Assembly: GCA_030544235.1 (NCBI GenBank)
Contig: CM060475.1
Coordinates: 6,691,420 to 6,755,419, forward strand
Length of the DNA: 64,000 nt
Reading direction: 5' to 3'
Source of the DNA: Lepturacanthus savala
Taxonomy: Eukaryota > Chordata > Actinopteri > Scombriformes > Trichiuridae
Below the pieces are notes generated by a model. The model did no database searches, had not been told where the DNA came from, and worked only from the letters and a program-made list of their open reading frames with translations. Each line of letters opens with the position of its first letter. The first letter of the stretch is position 1. A program made the translations under genes and the position numbers. This document shows positions 1-17,754 of the stretch, piece by piece.

Positions 1-610
1 TATGAAAAACAATATATAACTGATTAATGCTTTTTCAGTGTGTTGAAAATTCAAATGTGCAATAAAGCAATAAAAGTGCTGAATTCATTAAAACTTTCTT
101 TAGCATTTCCTCATAACAACTCAAAAACACATTTATATAAATTTGAAATTTATTTATACTTAAATATCTTTTGTCATTACCTCAGCATTTTATAGCTATA
201 AAGTTTTTACAAACAGTTGCTTATATTGTTGAATGCAGAGGAACATGAGTCAGAATCCTGATTTATTTATGCGCAAATATAATAATTAGATGTTTTATCC
301 ATAATAATTAGATGTTTTATCCATGGAGTATTTTAATTCATTAATACGAAATTTCACTTTATTTGCATATATTCAATGCATATTGCGTCTTTGCAACTCT
401 AAAACTTAGCCGGCATTTTCTGCAAGGAGTGAAAATTGTCATTACCATCACATAAATAAATTGCAAAATTATGAGGAAAGGCAAAAGAAAGCTTTAATTA
501 CTTATATTTTAACATATTATATATAGTATTTTCTTTAAAATCCACCCTGGGGACAGAAAAACATCTTTTTCCTCTCTGTCAGTCATTCAAGATCAAGTCA
601 CAGCAACAGT
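1..610. other. AT-rich intergenic DNA downstream of pomc
   Basis: No coding signal is seen. The only local structure is a direct duplication of a 22-bp segment around 278-322 (two copies of ATAATTAGATGTTTTATCC). The strand and gene beyond the left edge are unknown. Confidence 0.6.
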
Positions 611-626
611 TTCAGAGCTTTTTTTT

Positions 627-632
627 TTTATT
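627..632 (-). terminator. pomc: pomc polyadenylation signal (AATAAA)
   Basis: TTTATT on the plus strand reads AATAAA on the pomc strand, followed by an A-run, about 240 bp after the stop codon. It is the first canonical hexamer downstream of the pomc stop, so it is the likely 3' end signal. The cleavage site itself cannot be seen. Confidence 0.6.
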
Positions 633-672
633 GGTCAGTGTGGACTCTTTACAAACTGTCTTTAAAAACTGT

Positions 673-883
673 TCTCCTGCTCCTTCTGCTCCTGCGCCTC
701 CCTTCACTCCTGCTCCTCCTGCTCCTGTTCCTCCCTTCACTCCTGCTCCTCCTGCTCCTGTTCCTCCCTTCACTCCTGCTCCTCCTGCTCCTGTTCCTCC
801 CTTCACTCCTGCTCCTCCTGCTCCTGTTCCTCCCTTCACTCCTGCTCCTCCTGCTCCTGTTCCTCCCTTCACTCCTGCTGCTG
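673..883. repeat. 33-bp minisatellite over the pomc stop codon and 3' UTR
   Basis: About five to six near-perfect copies of a 33-bp unit made of CCTGCTCCT and CCTCCCTTCACT blocks. The pomc strand is a pure-purine-like G/A run with scattered C and T. The pomc TGA (869-871) lies in the terminal copy, so the last coding codons and the proximal 3' UTR are repeat-derived. The unit length is a multiple of three, which leaves long open frames on both strands. These are not genes. Confidence 0.9.
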
Positions 884-2086
884 TCCTTCCTTGTTGATGA
901 CGTTCCTGAACAGCGTGATCAGAGGCCTCTGGCTGCGTTCGTCCCAGCTCTTCATGAAGCCTCCGTAGCGTTTGCTGGTCGGAGGGCCGCTCCAGCGGAA
1001 GTGTTTCATCTTGTAGGAGCCGTCCTTCTTCTCCTGGAGGACCTGCTCCTCCTCGTCGTCCTCCTCCTCGTCCTCCAGCTGCCGCCTCCTCATCTCTCCG
1101 GGGAAAGCCTTGTCCGACTCCTCCTCGGCTCCGTTGGGGGCGTAGACTTTGACCGGGCGACGCTTCCGGCCGACGGCTTTACCCCAGCGGAAGTGTTCCA
1201 TGGAGTAGTAGCGCTTGGCTGGAGAGGAGGAGGAGGAGGAGGGAGGAAGGAGGAAGGAGGAGGAAGCGTCTGCAGGAGGAGGAGGAGGCTGCAGGTGGGA
1301 GATGCCGGGGAGGAGAGGTTTCTCTGCTGAAAGGTCAGAGAAACACAGCTGGATGCATTCCTGTAAAAACAGGTAGGAAATAATACAGATTTAATGTTTA
1401 TTCTACTCACATTTCAATAAGGAAACCATGATTCATTCAACACGGGTGGTTATCTTCTTTTTATGGGATTAAATTTGTGTCGTAATATTTTAAGAATGAA
1501 ACTGAAGATCAACATTAAAATGCAGTAAAATGAATTTAATCGCATATAAATCTGCATAAGCCTTAAAATTTGAATAAGAAATACACACAATATAAATAAT
1601 ATGATAAAACTACAAGATCCACATGCAGTTTAATTTAAAACATATTAATATAAATTTAATAACATAAATCTACATATGTCTTAAAATTTAAATAAGAAAA
1701 CTATTAAATTTGTGTCTTAATAATTAACAAAGTCTCACCAGATTAAAACACGTAATAAATAAGAATCAACATGTGGCTGAATTTAAAACGTCGTGTGCAT
1801 CTCAAATAATCAGAATATCATGAAAGGTTGTGTTTTCATTCCCTTTAAACCATAATTACAATAAATAAATGTTTTAAATATATTTGACAGGAGGTTTAAT
1901 GGCTGTAAATGAGAATAATTGCAGTGCTCTGTGTATATTTGATGTATATTTTGCTGTTGGTGCTACCATCGTCATGCTGCTGTCAGACTTCACCTCCTGG
2001 CAGCTCGGATGATCCCAGCATTGACTGACAGCTCCTCTGGCCACGCCCACAACCACCGCAGCAACCAATAGCCACGCAGGAGACAT
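869..2086 (-). CDS. pomc: Pro-opiomelanocortin, two coding exons
   Basis: Precursor of ACTH, alpha-MSH, beta-MSH and beta-endorphin in the secretory pathway of pituitary and hypothalamic cells. Coding exons are 1967-2086 and 869-1360 (minus), joined ...SSMTM|ECIQLC..., 203 aa. The start is the ATG at 2084-2086, four bases after the acceptor (AG at 2091-2092); an upstream ATG at 2099-2101 lies in the intron. Residues 1 to about 20 are a signal peptide, followed by QCWDHPSC and ECIQLC with the four N-POMC cysteines. KR (89-90) precedes ACTH/alpha-MSH, which starts YYSMEHFRWGKAV at residue 91. A second core, KMKHFRW, is at 157-163. KR (170-171) precedes beta-endorphin YGGFM (172-176). There is no gamma-MSH, as expected for teleosts. 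Oddities are Tyr for the usual Ser at ACTH position 1, Ala for Pro at position 12, and a Ser/Pro-rich stretch before ACTH. Teleosts have pomca and pomcb; I cannot assign the paralog. Confidence 0.97.
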
Positions 2087-2867
2087 CCTCCTGTCAGCCA
2101 ATCAGAGACAGCGAAGCGTTCAGGTAGAAATCACAATAAAAAGGTGTTTTATGTCATTAGAGCTAGTTTAAAGTGTTTTACATAATAGATGGAATTTCTA
2201 TTTTATTTACTGCATTTAACAACAATGCAACTACTTTTTTGTCTGTGATTCTATACCTGTATTATAAATTATATTAATTAATGTATAATGTATAATAGTG
2301 GTACAGTTAGTTTAACTGTATAATATACCATAGTTTAATTATATTATTATACTAGTAATTAGCACTTATGAGGAAATTAGACTTTATTTTTGCATTTTCT
2401 AAATATTTTCATATAAATATTATTTATATTTGCACAATGTATTTGTAAAGTCTATGGTATTGTATTGTATATAATGTATTTAGCTTTGCATTTAATCTTT
2501 ATTCCCTTTTTTTAAATTTTTGTTCACCATATTTTATCTTATTCTAACATGTTTGATCTATTTTTAATTCCTTTCTACTTCCTTTAAATGCATTTTTTCT
2601 TTTTATTCATATGTTTAGATATGTTTTATCTTAACTTGTGCCTTTAATATAACACAAATCTTGAAGTAATTTCTAAATGATCTTATTTATGAAACTGAAA
2701 TTAATGCTACAATCACAAATAATAATTCCAGTTATTTCATTTACAAATTGACAATTTGGTAAATATAAAATCCATTTAGTAAATTATTATTTTAAATAGT
2801 TCCATTAATTCCATATTTATGAAAACAATAGATTTAATCAAATGAAATGAATAATAATAATTCTCAC

Positions 2868-3000
2868 CTCAATGTCCCGTCTCTTTTTCTTCTTCTTTCT
2901 CTTATTGCTGCTGTTCTCTCGTTGTTGGACGGGTGGATGTTTGTTGTTGTTGTTTCTCTCCTCTTCTGATGTTCTGGCTGCTTGGTCAACTTTTATATTC
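2868..3000 (-). promoter_or_regulatory. pomc: pomc TATA box and non-coding exon 1
   Basis: On the minus strand GAATATAAAA (2991-3000) is a clear TATA box. Transcription should start near 2965. A donor GAG|GTGAGA at 2868/2867 ends a 5' UTR exon of roughly 100 bp that splices to the acceptor before 2090. A short leader exon is the usual vertebrate POMC organisation. The start site is inferred. Confidence 0.75.
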
Positions 3001-3012
3001 CTGCAGCCAAGG

Positions 3013-3013
<1 letters not shown>

Positions 3014-3049
<36 letters not shown>
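3014..3049. repeat. (CA)n microsatellite in the pomc proximal promoter
   Basis: About 18 CA dinucleotides starting about 14 bp upstream of the pomc TATA box. Length variation here would change the spacing between the core promoter and upstream sites. Confidence 0.95.
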
Positions 3050-3052
<3 letters not shown>

Positions 3053-3144
3053 CCACTAACGTCACCATTCCATTCATCAATGAAATATCATCCCGCAACT
3101 CCCAACTTTTAAACATTAATTCATTTGGAGTTTTGGCTTCATGA

Positions 3145-5313
3145 TAAATCAGATTAACACAGACATTTTTTGGAAATTTGATTTAAATTAAATCATTTTG
3201 ACTTATATTTCTTGATAGGAAATGATTTGCATAATGTTTTCTTGTGTCTTGTGTCAACCACCAAAACAGGAAGAATCTCAGTGTTGATTTAAGCTGCGAA
3301 TAAATGAAAAATAAAGAGGATTTCATGTGTTTTTCTGGGGTTAAAGATGTTGTTGCTGTTGTTAAATGTCGTCATCAGGTTTGGCAGATTAGCAGCGAGG
3401 CGTCGTGTCGTCAGAGGAGAGAGGAGCCTGGATTCACATCTGCACAATTCCAGGTGTTTATAACATGTTGTTAAAGCTCTTTGTTCACCTGGAATCTGGG
3501 AGGTTGAAACTCATCAAGGTGTTTTTTTACTTTAAAGCTTCATATCATTTTCATATCAGCTCAGAAGTTGGTGTTTGGTTAAAAAAAATAATAAAATTAC
3601 AAAAAACTACTGTATCTTTAACCTGTTCAAATCTAAAACTTCCTGATATAACATTGAGTTTAATTCATAAATCACAGTAGAAAACGTCGTCTCCAACACT
3701 AAATATTTATTTGAATCAAATATAAAGTGAATTATCCTAATTGAAGTATTAACAGTTAGAGGTAAGGACACTATTACACTAAACATTGATAAAATAGTTA
3801 GTAATGAAATATTAACCTGTTAAAATCATAAAACCTGATACAGCATTGAGTTTTATTGTAGTAGAAAACCTCAGCTCCAACACTAAAACCCAATGTTACT
3901 AAGAAAGTAGTTTAATATAATATCAGTAGTAGGGACTATTTAGATATTTAATTTAGATTTGAGCTATAATACGATGGAGTATTTTTATTATAAACACGTC
4001 TGGAAGGAAATTTCATCACGTTTCATGAAACGTTAAAGTTTATGATGGTTTCAGTGATTTTAGTGTTTTATAAACTGCTAGTGGCTCCTGCTGGTCAATT
4101 TATGTTCAGAGATGAATAAATGATTTTATTTTTTAGAATTTATTTATAATTTAGATGCACTATATCTATCTATCTATCTATATATATATATATATATATA
4201 TATATAGATTATTTAATTGGCTTCTTTATAATCTCCTTTTTAAACATCTTACAGAATATACTCTTCATGTTTTATAATGATCCTCAGTGGGATTTCTATG
4301 ATTTCATTGCTGATAGTTTATATTATTTCATGTGTTTTCTGGGATTTGGGTCAGTTTGGTCTTGTTTTAAGTTTTAAATAAAATATTTTTCCAGATTCAT
4401 CATCATTTATAGCAAGAAAACTGAAAAATACACATTTTATTCACCTCTCCTTTTAATTATGAATGTTTTTTTTCACTTCAGCTTCACCTGAGGCTGATTA
4501 TTAGTTAGATTATAGAGTATTTTAAAGTATTCCTATTAAAAATATAGTATTGTTTGTGGTTTTGTGTGTAATTGAGGGAAAAAAACATCTTAATCACATG
4601 GTTTCAACTGATCATCAGATGCTGCAGAGGTAAGTACACTGGAAAAGACTTAATTTTATTATGTCAAGTGTTTGCACAATATTAATTAATCCAACTCTAA
4701 TTATATGTATTGAAGTTGATTATACTTATATTTTTAAACTGGTTGTACTGATATTTTTGAGTAGATTGTCCAAGAGATTTCTACTTAAATACATTAGAAT
4801 GAAATTACTCATAATTATTTGTGGTATTTAAATTAATTATATAGATTCAGTCAATGTAATTGTATATAATTATATATTTAAGAATTAAAACCTGTACCTT
4901 TAACATTCAATACATTTAACATTCAGACAATTAAATAAACTCTGTCTGCACGTTAAATAGAAAACTGTACATACTTTAATATAATATAAAATAATGATAA
5001 TAATAATGAATTAATTGCAGCCAATAGATTTTACTGGTAACATGTAAATACATATGAACCCAGACATGTTATCCCAATGTTATTGAGTCATTAAAAAATA
5101 CTTGAACATAGCAAAGGGTTAATATTTGCTGTCGTGATGATTTGTGGAATGAAGCTTCAGAAGCTGAATGGATTTCTCCATTAAAGGGTTTTGCTTTTTA
5201 TTTTTCTAATGGAAGGAATTGAGCAGCATCCGGACGCAGGAATCTGTATTAAACCCATTAGTCTGCTCTTAAAACCTTGAGTCACCCATTCAATACATTA
5301 CAAACAAACAAGG

Positions 5314-5354
<41 letters not shown>

Positions 5355-6700
5355 AATGTTCTGAAAGTGCATGATGTCGACTTGGACTCAAAACGAAGAC
5401 ATTTAACAACATATTTTCAGAAGCGGATGCACTTTATTCATCAGCTGCAGTCATTAAAATCAAGTGTTTCTCTGTTTCCAGCAAAAAACACACTCCACAG
5501 ACTTTACCTTTTTTATTATAGCAGCTGTGATGTTCATCTTCTGTCTGCATTTCACTTCAAAATATTTAATTTTGATATACATAGCCGATATTTTTTTTTA
5601 ATCTAATTTAGCTCCACTATTGGTAAAACCTTTAGAATGAAATCATTAAAAGGGTTAAATAGATGGTAAAATGATATAAAACATATTATTTAATCTAATA
5701 AATACAGATGGACATGTTTCACTGTAACAGAAAAAGACCAGAAAATGTTTTTTTTTTTTTTTTTAAATATCCTAATTTCTATTTATTATAAAATATAAAG
5801 GTATGTCTAAAGGCTAAGAGATGAATGGAGATAGGAAAAGGAAATAGATTAATAAATACAAAAATTAATATTTGATATATAATAATAATATCTAATATTA
5901 ATATCATCTAAAATTATGCTTTTTTATTTTTTTATTTAATTTACTAGAAATTCAGAGCATAACTTCAACACAGTATTCAATCTGACATTTAAAGACAGAT
6001 TTAAATAGATGTAAAAATAATAATTTATTATATATATTTGATAATTATTTCCATAAAACCTTGATAAATTGGTGAAAGAGAGTCTCTTGAATGTAAATGG
6101 AACATTTATTAACATCAGATGGTGATAATCATTATAAAAAAAACCTCCAGACACTTTTTATTGAGTTATTTATTTATTTCCATATTTCATGGGCTTTATC
6201 TTTAAATAAAATCGTGTTTCATTACAGAAACAGGCCTGTAAATAGTTAATTTATTAAGATATTCACTTCCTGTTTGATCCTTGTATCTACGACTAGTTTA
6301 TAGATGGTTAAGGCTGTTATTTAGTTAGTGGTTACCAGTCTTGTGATATAAATATCTATTAAAAACAAAAACAAGAAACAATACACAAATGGACAAATAA
6401 AGCCTGTAAAAAAGAAAAAAACACAATCATTTAATTTACATATTCATTTAAATCTTTTAATCTGAAAAGTTGTGGGAAGAAATCCAAATTTACCTAATCC
6501 CACTCCTTCTCCGTGAATTAATAAATTATTTTTATTGAATTGTTTTTCTTCCCATTTGTTACTGTTCATTTCTATATAAATAAGTAAGAAACAATACAAA
6601 ATATATCTTTATATATATGTATTTATATGTTTAGAGCCAATAGAATTGGTGTAAAATGAGCAAATGACATGTTGACTGAATTTATTTAGTGATTTCTGTT
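3145..6700. other. AT-rich intergenic DNA upstream of pomc
   Basis: No exon with convincing splice sites and a recognisable product was seen. Simple repeats are (TATC)n/(TA)n at about 4150-4206 and (CA)n/(TA)n at about 5315-5355. Upstream pomc regulatory elements may lie here, but none can be named from sequence alone. Confidence 0.6.
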
Positions 6701-6707
6701 CAGCATC

Positions 6708-6811
6708 ATGTCTTCAGGTCTTCAGTCTTTGTCTCCATCTGCAGGACGAGACGGGTCCATACATCAGCTCCATCGTTGCCATGGCGACGACATCACTTTC
6801 CACTACAACAG
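6708..6811 (+). other. Candidate orphan exon, product unknown
   Basis: An island of balanced composition in AT-rich DNA. It can be read as an internal exon 6745-6811 with acceptor CTCCATCTGCAG and donor ACAG|GTAGGA. It can also be read as a first exon from the ATG at 6708, whose frame stays open through the same donor and ends GDDITFHYN. I do not recognise the product and no partner exons were found within several kilobases, so this may be a relic or a conserved non-coding element. Confidence 0.25.
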
Positions 6812-7959
6812 GTAGGAATCACCAATCAAGTACAGTTTTAACATATTTGTACTTTACTCAAGGGTTTCTCTTTTATTTTAGTTCATGGTCATAGTTTTCC
6901 TGTTATAAATATATTTAGTCATGCAACAAATTAGAGAAATCATCAATTTACTGTTATAGAGACTAAAGAAACTAGAAAATAATGAGATTTTAGATGGTTC
7001 AACAAGCGATTTCGGACATTTTCTTCATTAAATGACTCAAATTGATTATTAAAATGGATGGTGATTAATGGAATAGTTGGACTGCATTTTTTTTATTTAA
7101 ACATTTAATATATATATTAGTATTGTTTTTTATATAAATATTTTTACATTTACAGCATTTGTAGTTTTTTAATTATTTCTTATTTTTGGTTTATCAGGTT
7201 TTAGTGTTTTTTTTGTGGTTTAAGTATTTTATTTTTTGTATTTTTACTTTTAGAAATTAAATGTTCTATTAAACAACTCTACTATAAAAAAAGAAAAAGT
7301 ACTCATCAATTTTCAAAATAAAATATTCATATAAAAAGGTTTCCAGCTCCAGTTGAAAATGATTGAAAGGAAAAAAGTATCTGCTTTTTTATTTTCTATA
7401 TTGACGAATAACAGACAATGAAAAAACAGGATAATTAGGAAAAAGTCTTTATTTCTGTGTGAGTCATTGCATCGACAGCAGCTTTTCATGTTATTTTAAG
7501 TGCTACACAGTTGTTTGAGGACATGATTATTCATTTAAACCCTGTTATTAAACCATCAACACACAAACACACTTTCATCTATGTAAAAAACAAAAAAGTG
7601 CAAAGAACTTAACGGAAATCCAAAGAAGTAGAAACTGACATAAATCCTGCAAAGCTCGAGGCTAATTCAGCCCCCGAGGTGTCGGGGTTTCTGAGGTAGA
7701 CCATCGTCCATCGCTGCCAAACAAATAAAAACCTTTAGAAGTCAATGTAAGAAAACCAGAGGAGGCACTGTTTCACACAGAAAAGAGTTTAAAAAAAAGA
7801 GCTTTGATCGCAGTGAGTGTGTTACATGATCCAAAACCAACAAAAAACAATTACAAATAATTAATTCAAGTTGAAAATTTCTATTTCGAACACTGAAATT
7901 CATTGATACGAAAGAATATTCAAGCACCTAAAATAAATTATCTGCAGAAAAATGGTGGA

Positions 7960-8420
7960 ATTCTGTTTTCTCCTCAAAATCCAGAGATTAAAGACAGAAT
8001 TTAGCCTTTTTTTCAGAATTCTGAGATTAATGTCACAAGTTGGATTTTTTCTACTCTGAATTCTGAGGTTAAAATCAGAATTTCGCCTTTTTTTTCTCAG
8101 AATTGTGAGATTGTCTGAATTTTATTATTTTTTCTCAGAATTCTGAGGTCAAAATCAGAATTTAGCTTTTTTTTTTAAAGAGATTAAAGTTCAATTTCTT
8201 TTTTTTCTAATGTCAGAATATTTTTTTTTCAGAATTCTGGGGGGAATAAAAGGATAAATTCTGAGATTTAAGTTGAATTTCTGGCTTTTTTTCTCAAAAT
8301 TCTGAGATTGTCATAAAAATTTAGCCTTTTTTCAAAAATTCTGAGATTAAAGTTGAAATTCAGCCTTTTCCCCACAGAAGTCTGAGTTAACATCAGAATT
8401 TAGCCTTTTTTTCTTTCTTC
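7960..8420. repeat. Degenerate tandem array of AGAATTCTGAGATTAAAG-type units
   Basis: About ten diverged head-to-tail copies of a 40-50 bp unit containing CAGAATTCTGAGATTAAAG followed by TTTAGCCTTTTTT. Similar sequence recurs at about 48320-48560 and 49840-49880, so it is a dispersed family that expands locally. AGAATTCT is palindromic. No coding content. Confidence 0.75.
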
Positions 8421-10043
8421 TCTGTTTTACACCAATAACAACAGGGCTGGCACAGCATCTATCTACATACAATCTATTGGTCCAAACAGTGAAGTTTTCA
8501 TATTAAAACATTGTCAAAATCAGTCAATTTGGCCAGTAGAAAATAAAATAAAAAAACAGATCAATTTATCAACAAATCCCATGAGATCCATCCAACAATA
8601 ACCTTCACTAATCAATGAACCAGGCTTTAAAACATTATTTCTACGACATTCAGGCTTTAAAACATCAACATGAACCAACACATCGTTAGTTTTAGTCTTC
8701 ATCGGATTTGTTGAAGCAGTAACGAACCTAATTAATTATCAGTAATAAACGTGTGCGTGTTGGAACAACGGCTGTAACAATCAATATTATCAACGTCTCT
8801 GATACAGTACAAGACACAATCTGTGTAAATACAGGACAAATAATCCATAGATGCACTAATAATCATAACAGAGGAGGAAAGCGACAAAACATGTGTTTTT
8901 ACTGCAAAATCTTTGGTGTGAAAGTAACTTAGAGCCTTAAAGACAAAGAAATTCATCCATTAACTTTTCACATGTAGATAAAAATACTGATCTGAGTTAT
9001 TTCCTTTAAAATGATCAAATTTAATTTTTAGACTTGATTCCTGTTTATTTTGTATTCTTTGACCTGAATAATATCCAGTTACACACAAACTTTGTCATGT
9101 TTATAACAGATATAACAGCTTCAGTGTGTTGTTTTAATGAATTTAAAGCTGATCTAATCGTACTTTTACACCAAGTCACACGTTTCTGTGAGGATTTGCA
9201 GTAAAATGTCCCTGGACTGCTCTGTTAGTGGTTATTTGGTTTTTCACATCAAGTCTAATAAGGCATCATGTTATATTTTCTATAATTATCACTAATAAAA
9301 GTCTATAAATGGTTGTGCGTGGAGACCAGTGCTGATGCAGCAACAATAAATCACTAATTATTAATTGACTGTTTATTTCTAATATTCAACCTTCAAATAA
9401 ACCTCCGCTCCATCACATATACTCAGTATATGTCTGGGTACTTCTGGCGCCCCCTGTTGGCCAGAATGTTGTAATTAATGCGTTTTTCTGTTCCCAGAGC
9501 AGAAACGTTTGTTTTCTATAGTATTTATTAAAGTTAAAAATATAACTGGGTCTCAATGATGACATTTTAATGATTTTTCAATGTGTGGAAATTGAAAAAG
9601 TGAAATTTACATAAAACATCTAATTATTTCTATATGAAGGCATCTGTGAATCCTGATTATAAACATAATATATTCACTAAATATCAGGATGAGGAGCCAT
9701 AAAACTCTAATAATTTTTATGATAAATGATATATGATATGTATAAATGTGCATAACTGTATTAATTTATTCTAGTTGAATAAATTTAGCACTTTTTAATG
9801 CTTTATTATAGAGGGAATATGAAAAAGTCTGGGTGAAAACAGTGAAAAACATCATCATTGAGACGCAGCTACTACAACCAAACCTTAACAAATAAAATAA
9901 TTAACAGATTTTTTACTTCCAAATCTCACCTGGAAACAGTAAAACTGCATTAATTGAAGACTCCCCCTCAGTCCTTGGACAGAAACTAGTGGATTCTTCT
10001 CCTGACCTGCTTGAATTATCTGACTCACAGGCCAGATGTGGCG
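8421..10043. other. Intergenic DNA downstream of the slc19 gene
   Basis: No gene recognised. TTTATT at 9802-9807 (AATAAA on the minus strand), about 240 bp past the slc19 stop, is a candidate polyadenylation signal. A CTCF-like motif lies at 9446-9462 (listed separately). Confidence 0.5.
9446..9462 (-). promoter_or_regulatory. CTCF-like motif
   Basis: The minus strand reads GGCCAACAGGGGGCGCC, close to the vertebrate CTCF core CCASYAGRKGGCRS as remembered. It lies between pomc and the slc19 gene. Similar motifs also occur inside fish repeats, so occupancy is uncertain. Confidence 0.35.
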
Positions 10044-15523
<5,480 letters not shown>

Positions 15524-15611
15524 GTTGACCTCCTCACTCACACACTCACACACACACACTCGCACACACACTCACACTCACATAGCTCCTTCTCTGGTGC
15601 TAATGCTAACT

Positions 15612-15649
15612 CACCGACGTCACGTGGCCGTTACCGCCCCCTGCTGGTG
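15612..15649. promoter_or_regulatory. slc19 promoter-proximal CRE/E-box and CTCF-like motif
   Basis: About 95 bp upstream of the slc19 ATG the sequence GACGTCACGTGGC (15617-15629) fuses a CRE-like GACGTCA with a CACGTG E-box. Next to it ACCGCCCCCTGCTGGTG (15633-15649) reads as a CTCF-like CCAGCAGGGGGCGG on the minus strand. No TATA box is evident. The motifs are seen; their use is inferred. Confidence 0.4.
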
Positions 15650-17754
15650 GAGTGTTGCATTGAAGGACCGGCAGAAATGCGGAAATTCCTAAACCGTTTA
15701 TGTAATTTGTCATTGAGGATTATTAAATACACTAGTATTTAATACCTATTACCTACACCAGTATTCAATACATATTATTACCTATACCAGTATTTAATAT
15801 TAGTACCTACACTAGTATTTAATATACGTATACAGTAATAAAAGTTCAAATATAGGGGTAAGTTTCAATGTACATCTTCCAGAAAATAAAGAAAAATGCA
15901 TATGCAAATACATAATATAAAAGAAATGCCTCAAACAAGAGTTGATTTTAGGCCTATATGTATTATTTTCCTTCTTGATATTTTTTTGCTAAACCAAATG
16001 TATAAATAATAGCTTTTTATCACTGTAATCCCATAAGGGAAAATAGGCTCAACTAATAAGAGCAATAATAATTATTACTCTTCCTCATTTATTCTAAACT
16101 GTAATAACTATTCTATATTTTAACGATTTCAACAGCTTTTACTTGAGTTTTTCCACACTTTTTCCTCCACTATTCAACAGTTTTAGTTATTTTTTAAATG
16201 CACATTTCAATATTTAGATTAGTTCTTTCAGAATTAACCAGTAAAATAAGAGATGAGCAGAAATCCATTGTCAATAATTGGGAAACTTTTTATTGATAAA
16301 TGTACATTACTTTAAAATGTTCAAGTGTTACCACTGAGCAGTTTACATCAGGAGACTGAACCAACAAGCAGCACAGAGAAAGACTTTATCCAACCAACAG
16401 AAAACACTAAAAGGAGAGTCAGGAGTACTGAACATTTACCACATTTAGTTGTGTGAGTACAGTAAGAAATGTGTTACTATGATGAGCTGAATATATTTTA
16501 TTAGTCCACAATCTTAGAAAGAAAAGAGCCCAGAAATTAACTGAACCTGTTGAGTAGTGATACGTCACATTATGACTGAAAAACACACAAATTAAAACAA
16601 CCACAGCAACTAAAACGGATCTGACCATCAACACATTCAGAGAATTAAGACAAACCGGCGTAAAAAGAGCTGATTTACAACAATGAGGCTCTTTATTCAG
16701 GCTGTAAATGTCCAAATATTCATATATGCAATATATTTGTACAATAATCTGATGTAGAGATTCAGTGCATGTGGCTTTAATACATGAAGAGCATTCGGGT
16801 CAATAGAAAAAATGGAATAAAATAAATTTTATCCACCACTTAAATTCCTTTTTTCATAATTCTGAGATTAAAGTCACTACTTGTGCTTCATGAGGCTAAA
16901 TATTCTTGACTATTTCATCGGATTCAATTTTATTTAATCACTCATAATAACTGCAGCCCATTATTTTTGACTGATGTCTCATCGGTGGGAATATAAACTT
17001 ACATTCATCATGTGGAAAAAACAACTTAAAATGCTGCTCTGTGCCTGCTCGGTGTGGAAAAAGCAGTTTTCTAACATAGTTCAGAAGTTATAATATTATA
17101 TTGATGTTGTATGTACAGCTGGTTACACTGACCCCTAGTGACCAGAAAAATATATATTAATGCAGCTTTAAACAGTGTAGGATTTATCAGCATTATTAAT
17201 TAGTGTATAATTAAGTTTAACAAATATAATGCAACTTCACCACTAGGTGTCACTAAAAACTACAAACTGCACCTTTAAGCTGTTTTTAGTGTGAGAAAAT
17301 GAGTTGAAGCCGTGTGGAATGGGGCGAGTTTTATTCTTATTTTTTTAACAACGTCAGAATCTCCTTAACGAGAACATTGTGACTCCTGTCGCCATTTAAA
17401 CCTGCAGAGAAACTCTCCAAACTCCTGGAATGTGGGTCTTGTTTGCAGAATTTCATAAGAGTCTGATGAGAAAATGGGTTTATTACAGAGATATTTCCAG
17501 AAGCTGCTGTTGCTTTTCTATTTTCTCCCCCTACAGATTAAATAAACCTTAGACTTTTAAGCAGTAAGTTGAACAAATCTCAACTCTGGGGGGTTTCTTT
17601 CCTAAAAGGTGGGACTCTTCCTTTAAACATTTCAGACATTCTCAGTTCACCCGTGCAAAGAGTCTCAGCGTAACACAAACATTCCACAAACCGGCGATAA
17701 TCAGAGCAGGGAACAACTCGTCGGATTCCTGGAGGCAGATTTCCACTGATAAAG
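15650..17754. other. Intergenic DNA between slc19 and atg3
   Basis: No gene recognised; mostly AT-rich unique sequence. TTTATT at 17479-17484 (AATAAA on the minus strand), about 270 bp past the atg3 stop, is a plausible atg3 polyadenylation signal. Confidence 0.55.

Noticed and set aside
612..897. Open frames on both strands over the pomc 3' end, with Gly/Ala or Pro/Ala repeats
   Set aside because: They are translations of the 33-bp minisatellite, whose length is a multiple of three, and overlap the pomc 3' UTR.
2087..2101. Upstream ATG at 2099-2101 as pomc start
   Set aside because: It lies upstream of the exon 2 acceptor (CTGACAG|GAGG), so it is intronic in the spliced mRNA.
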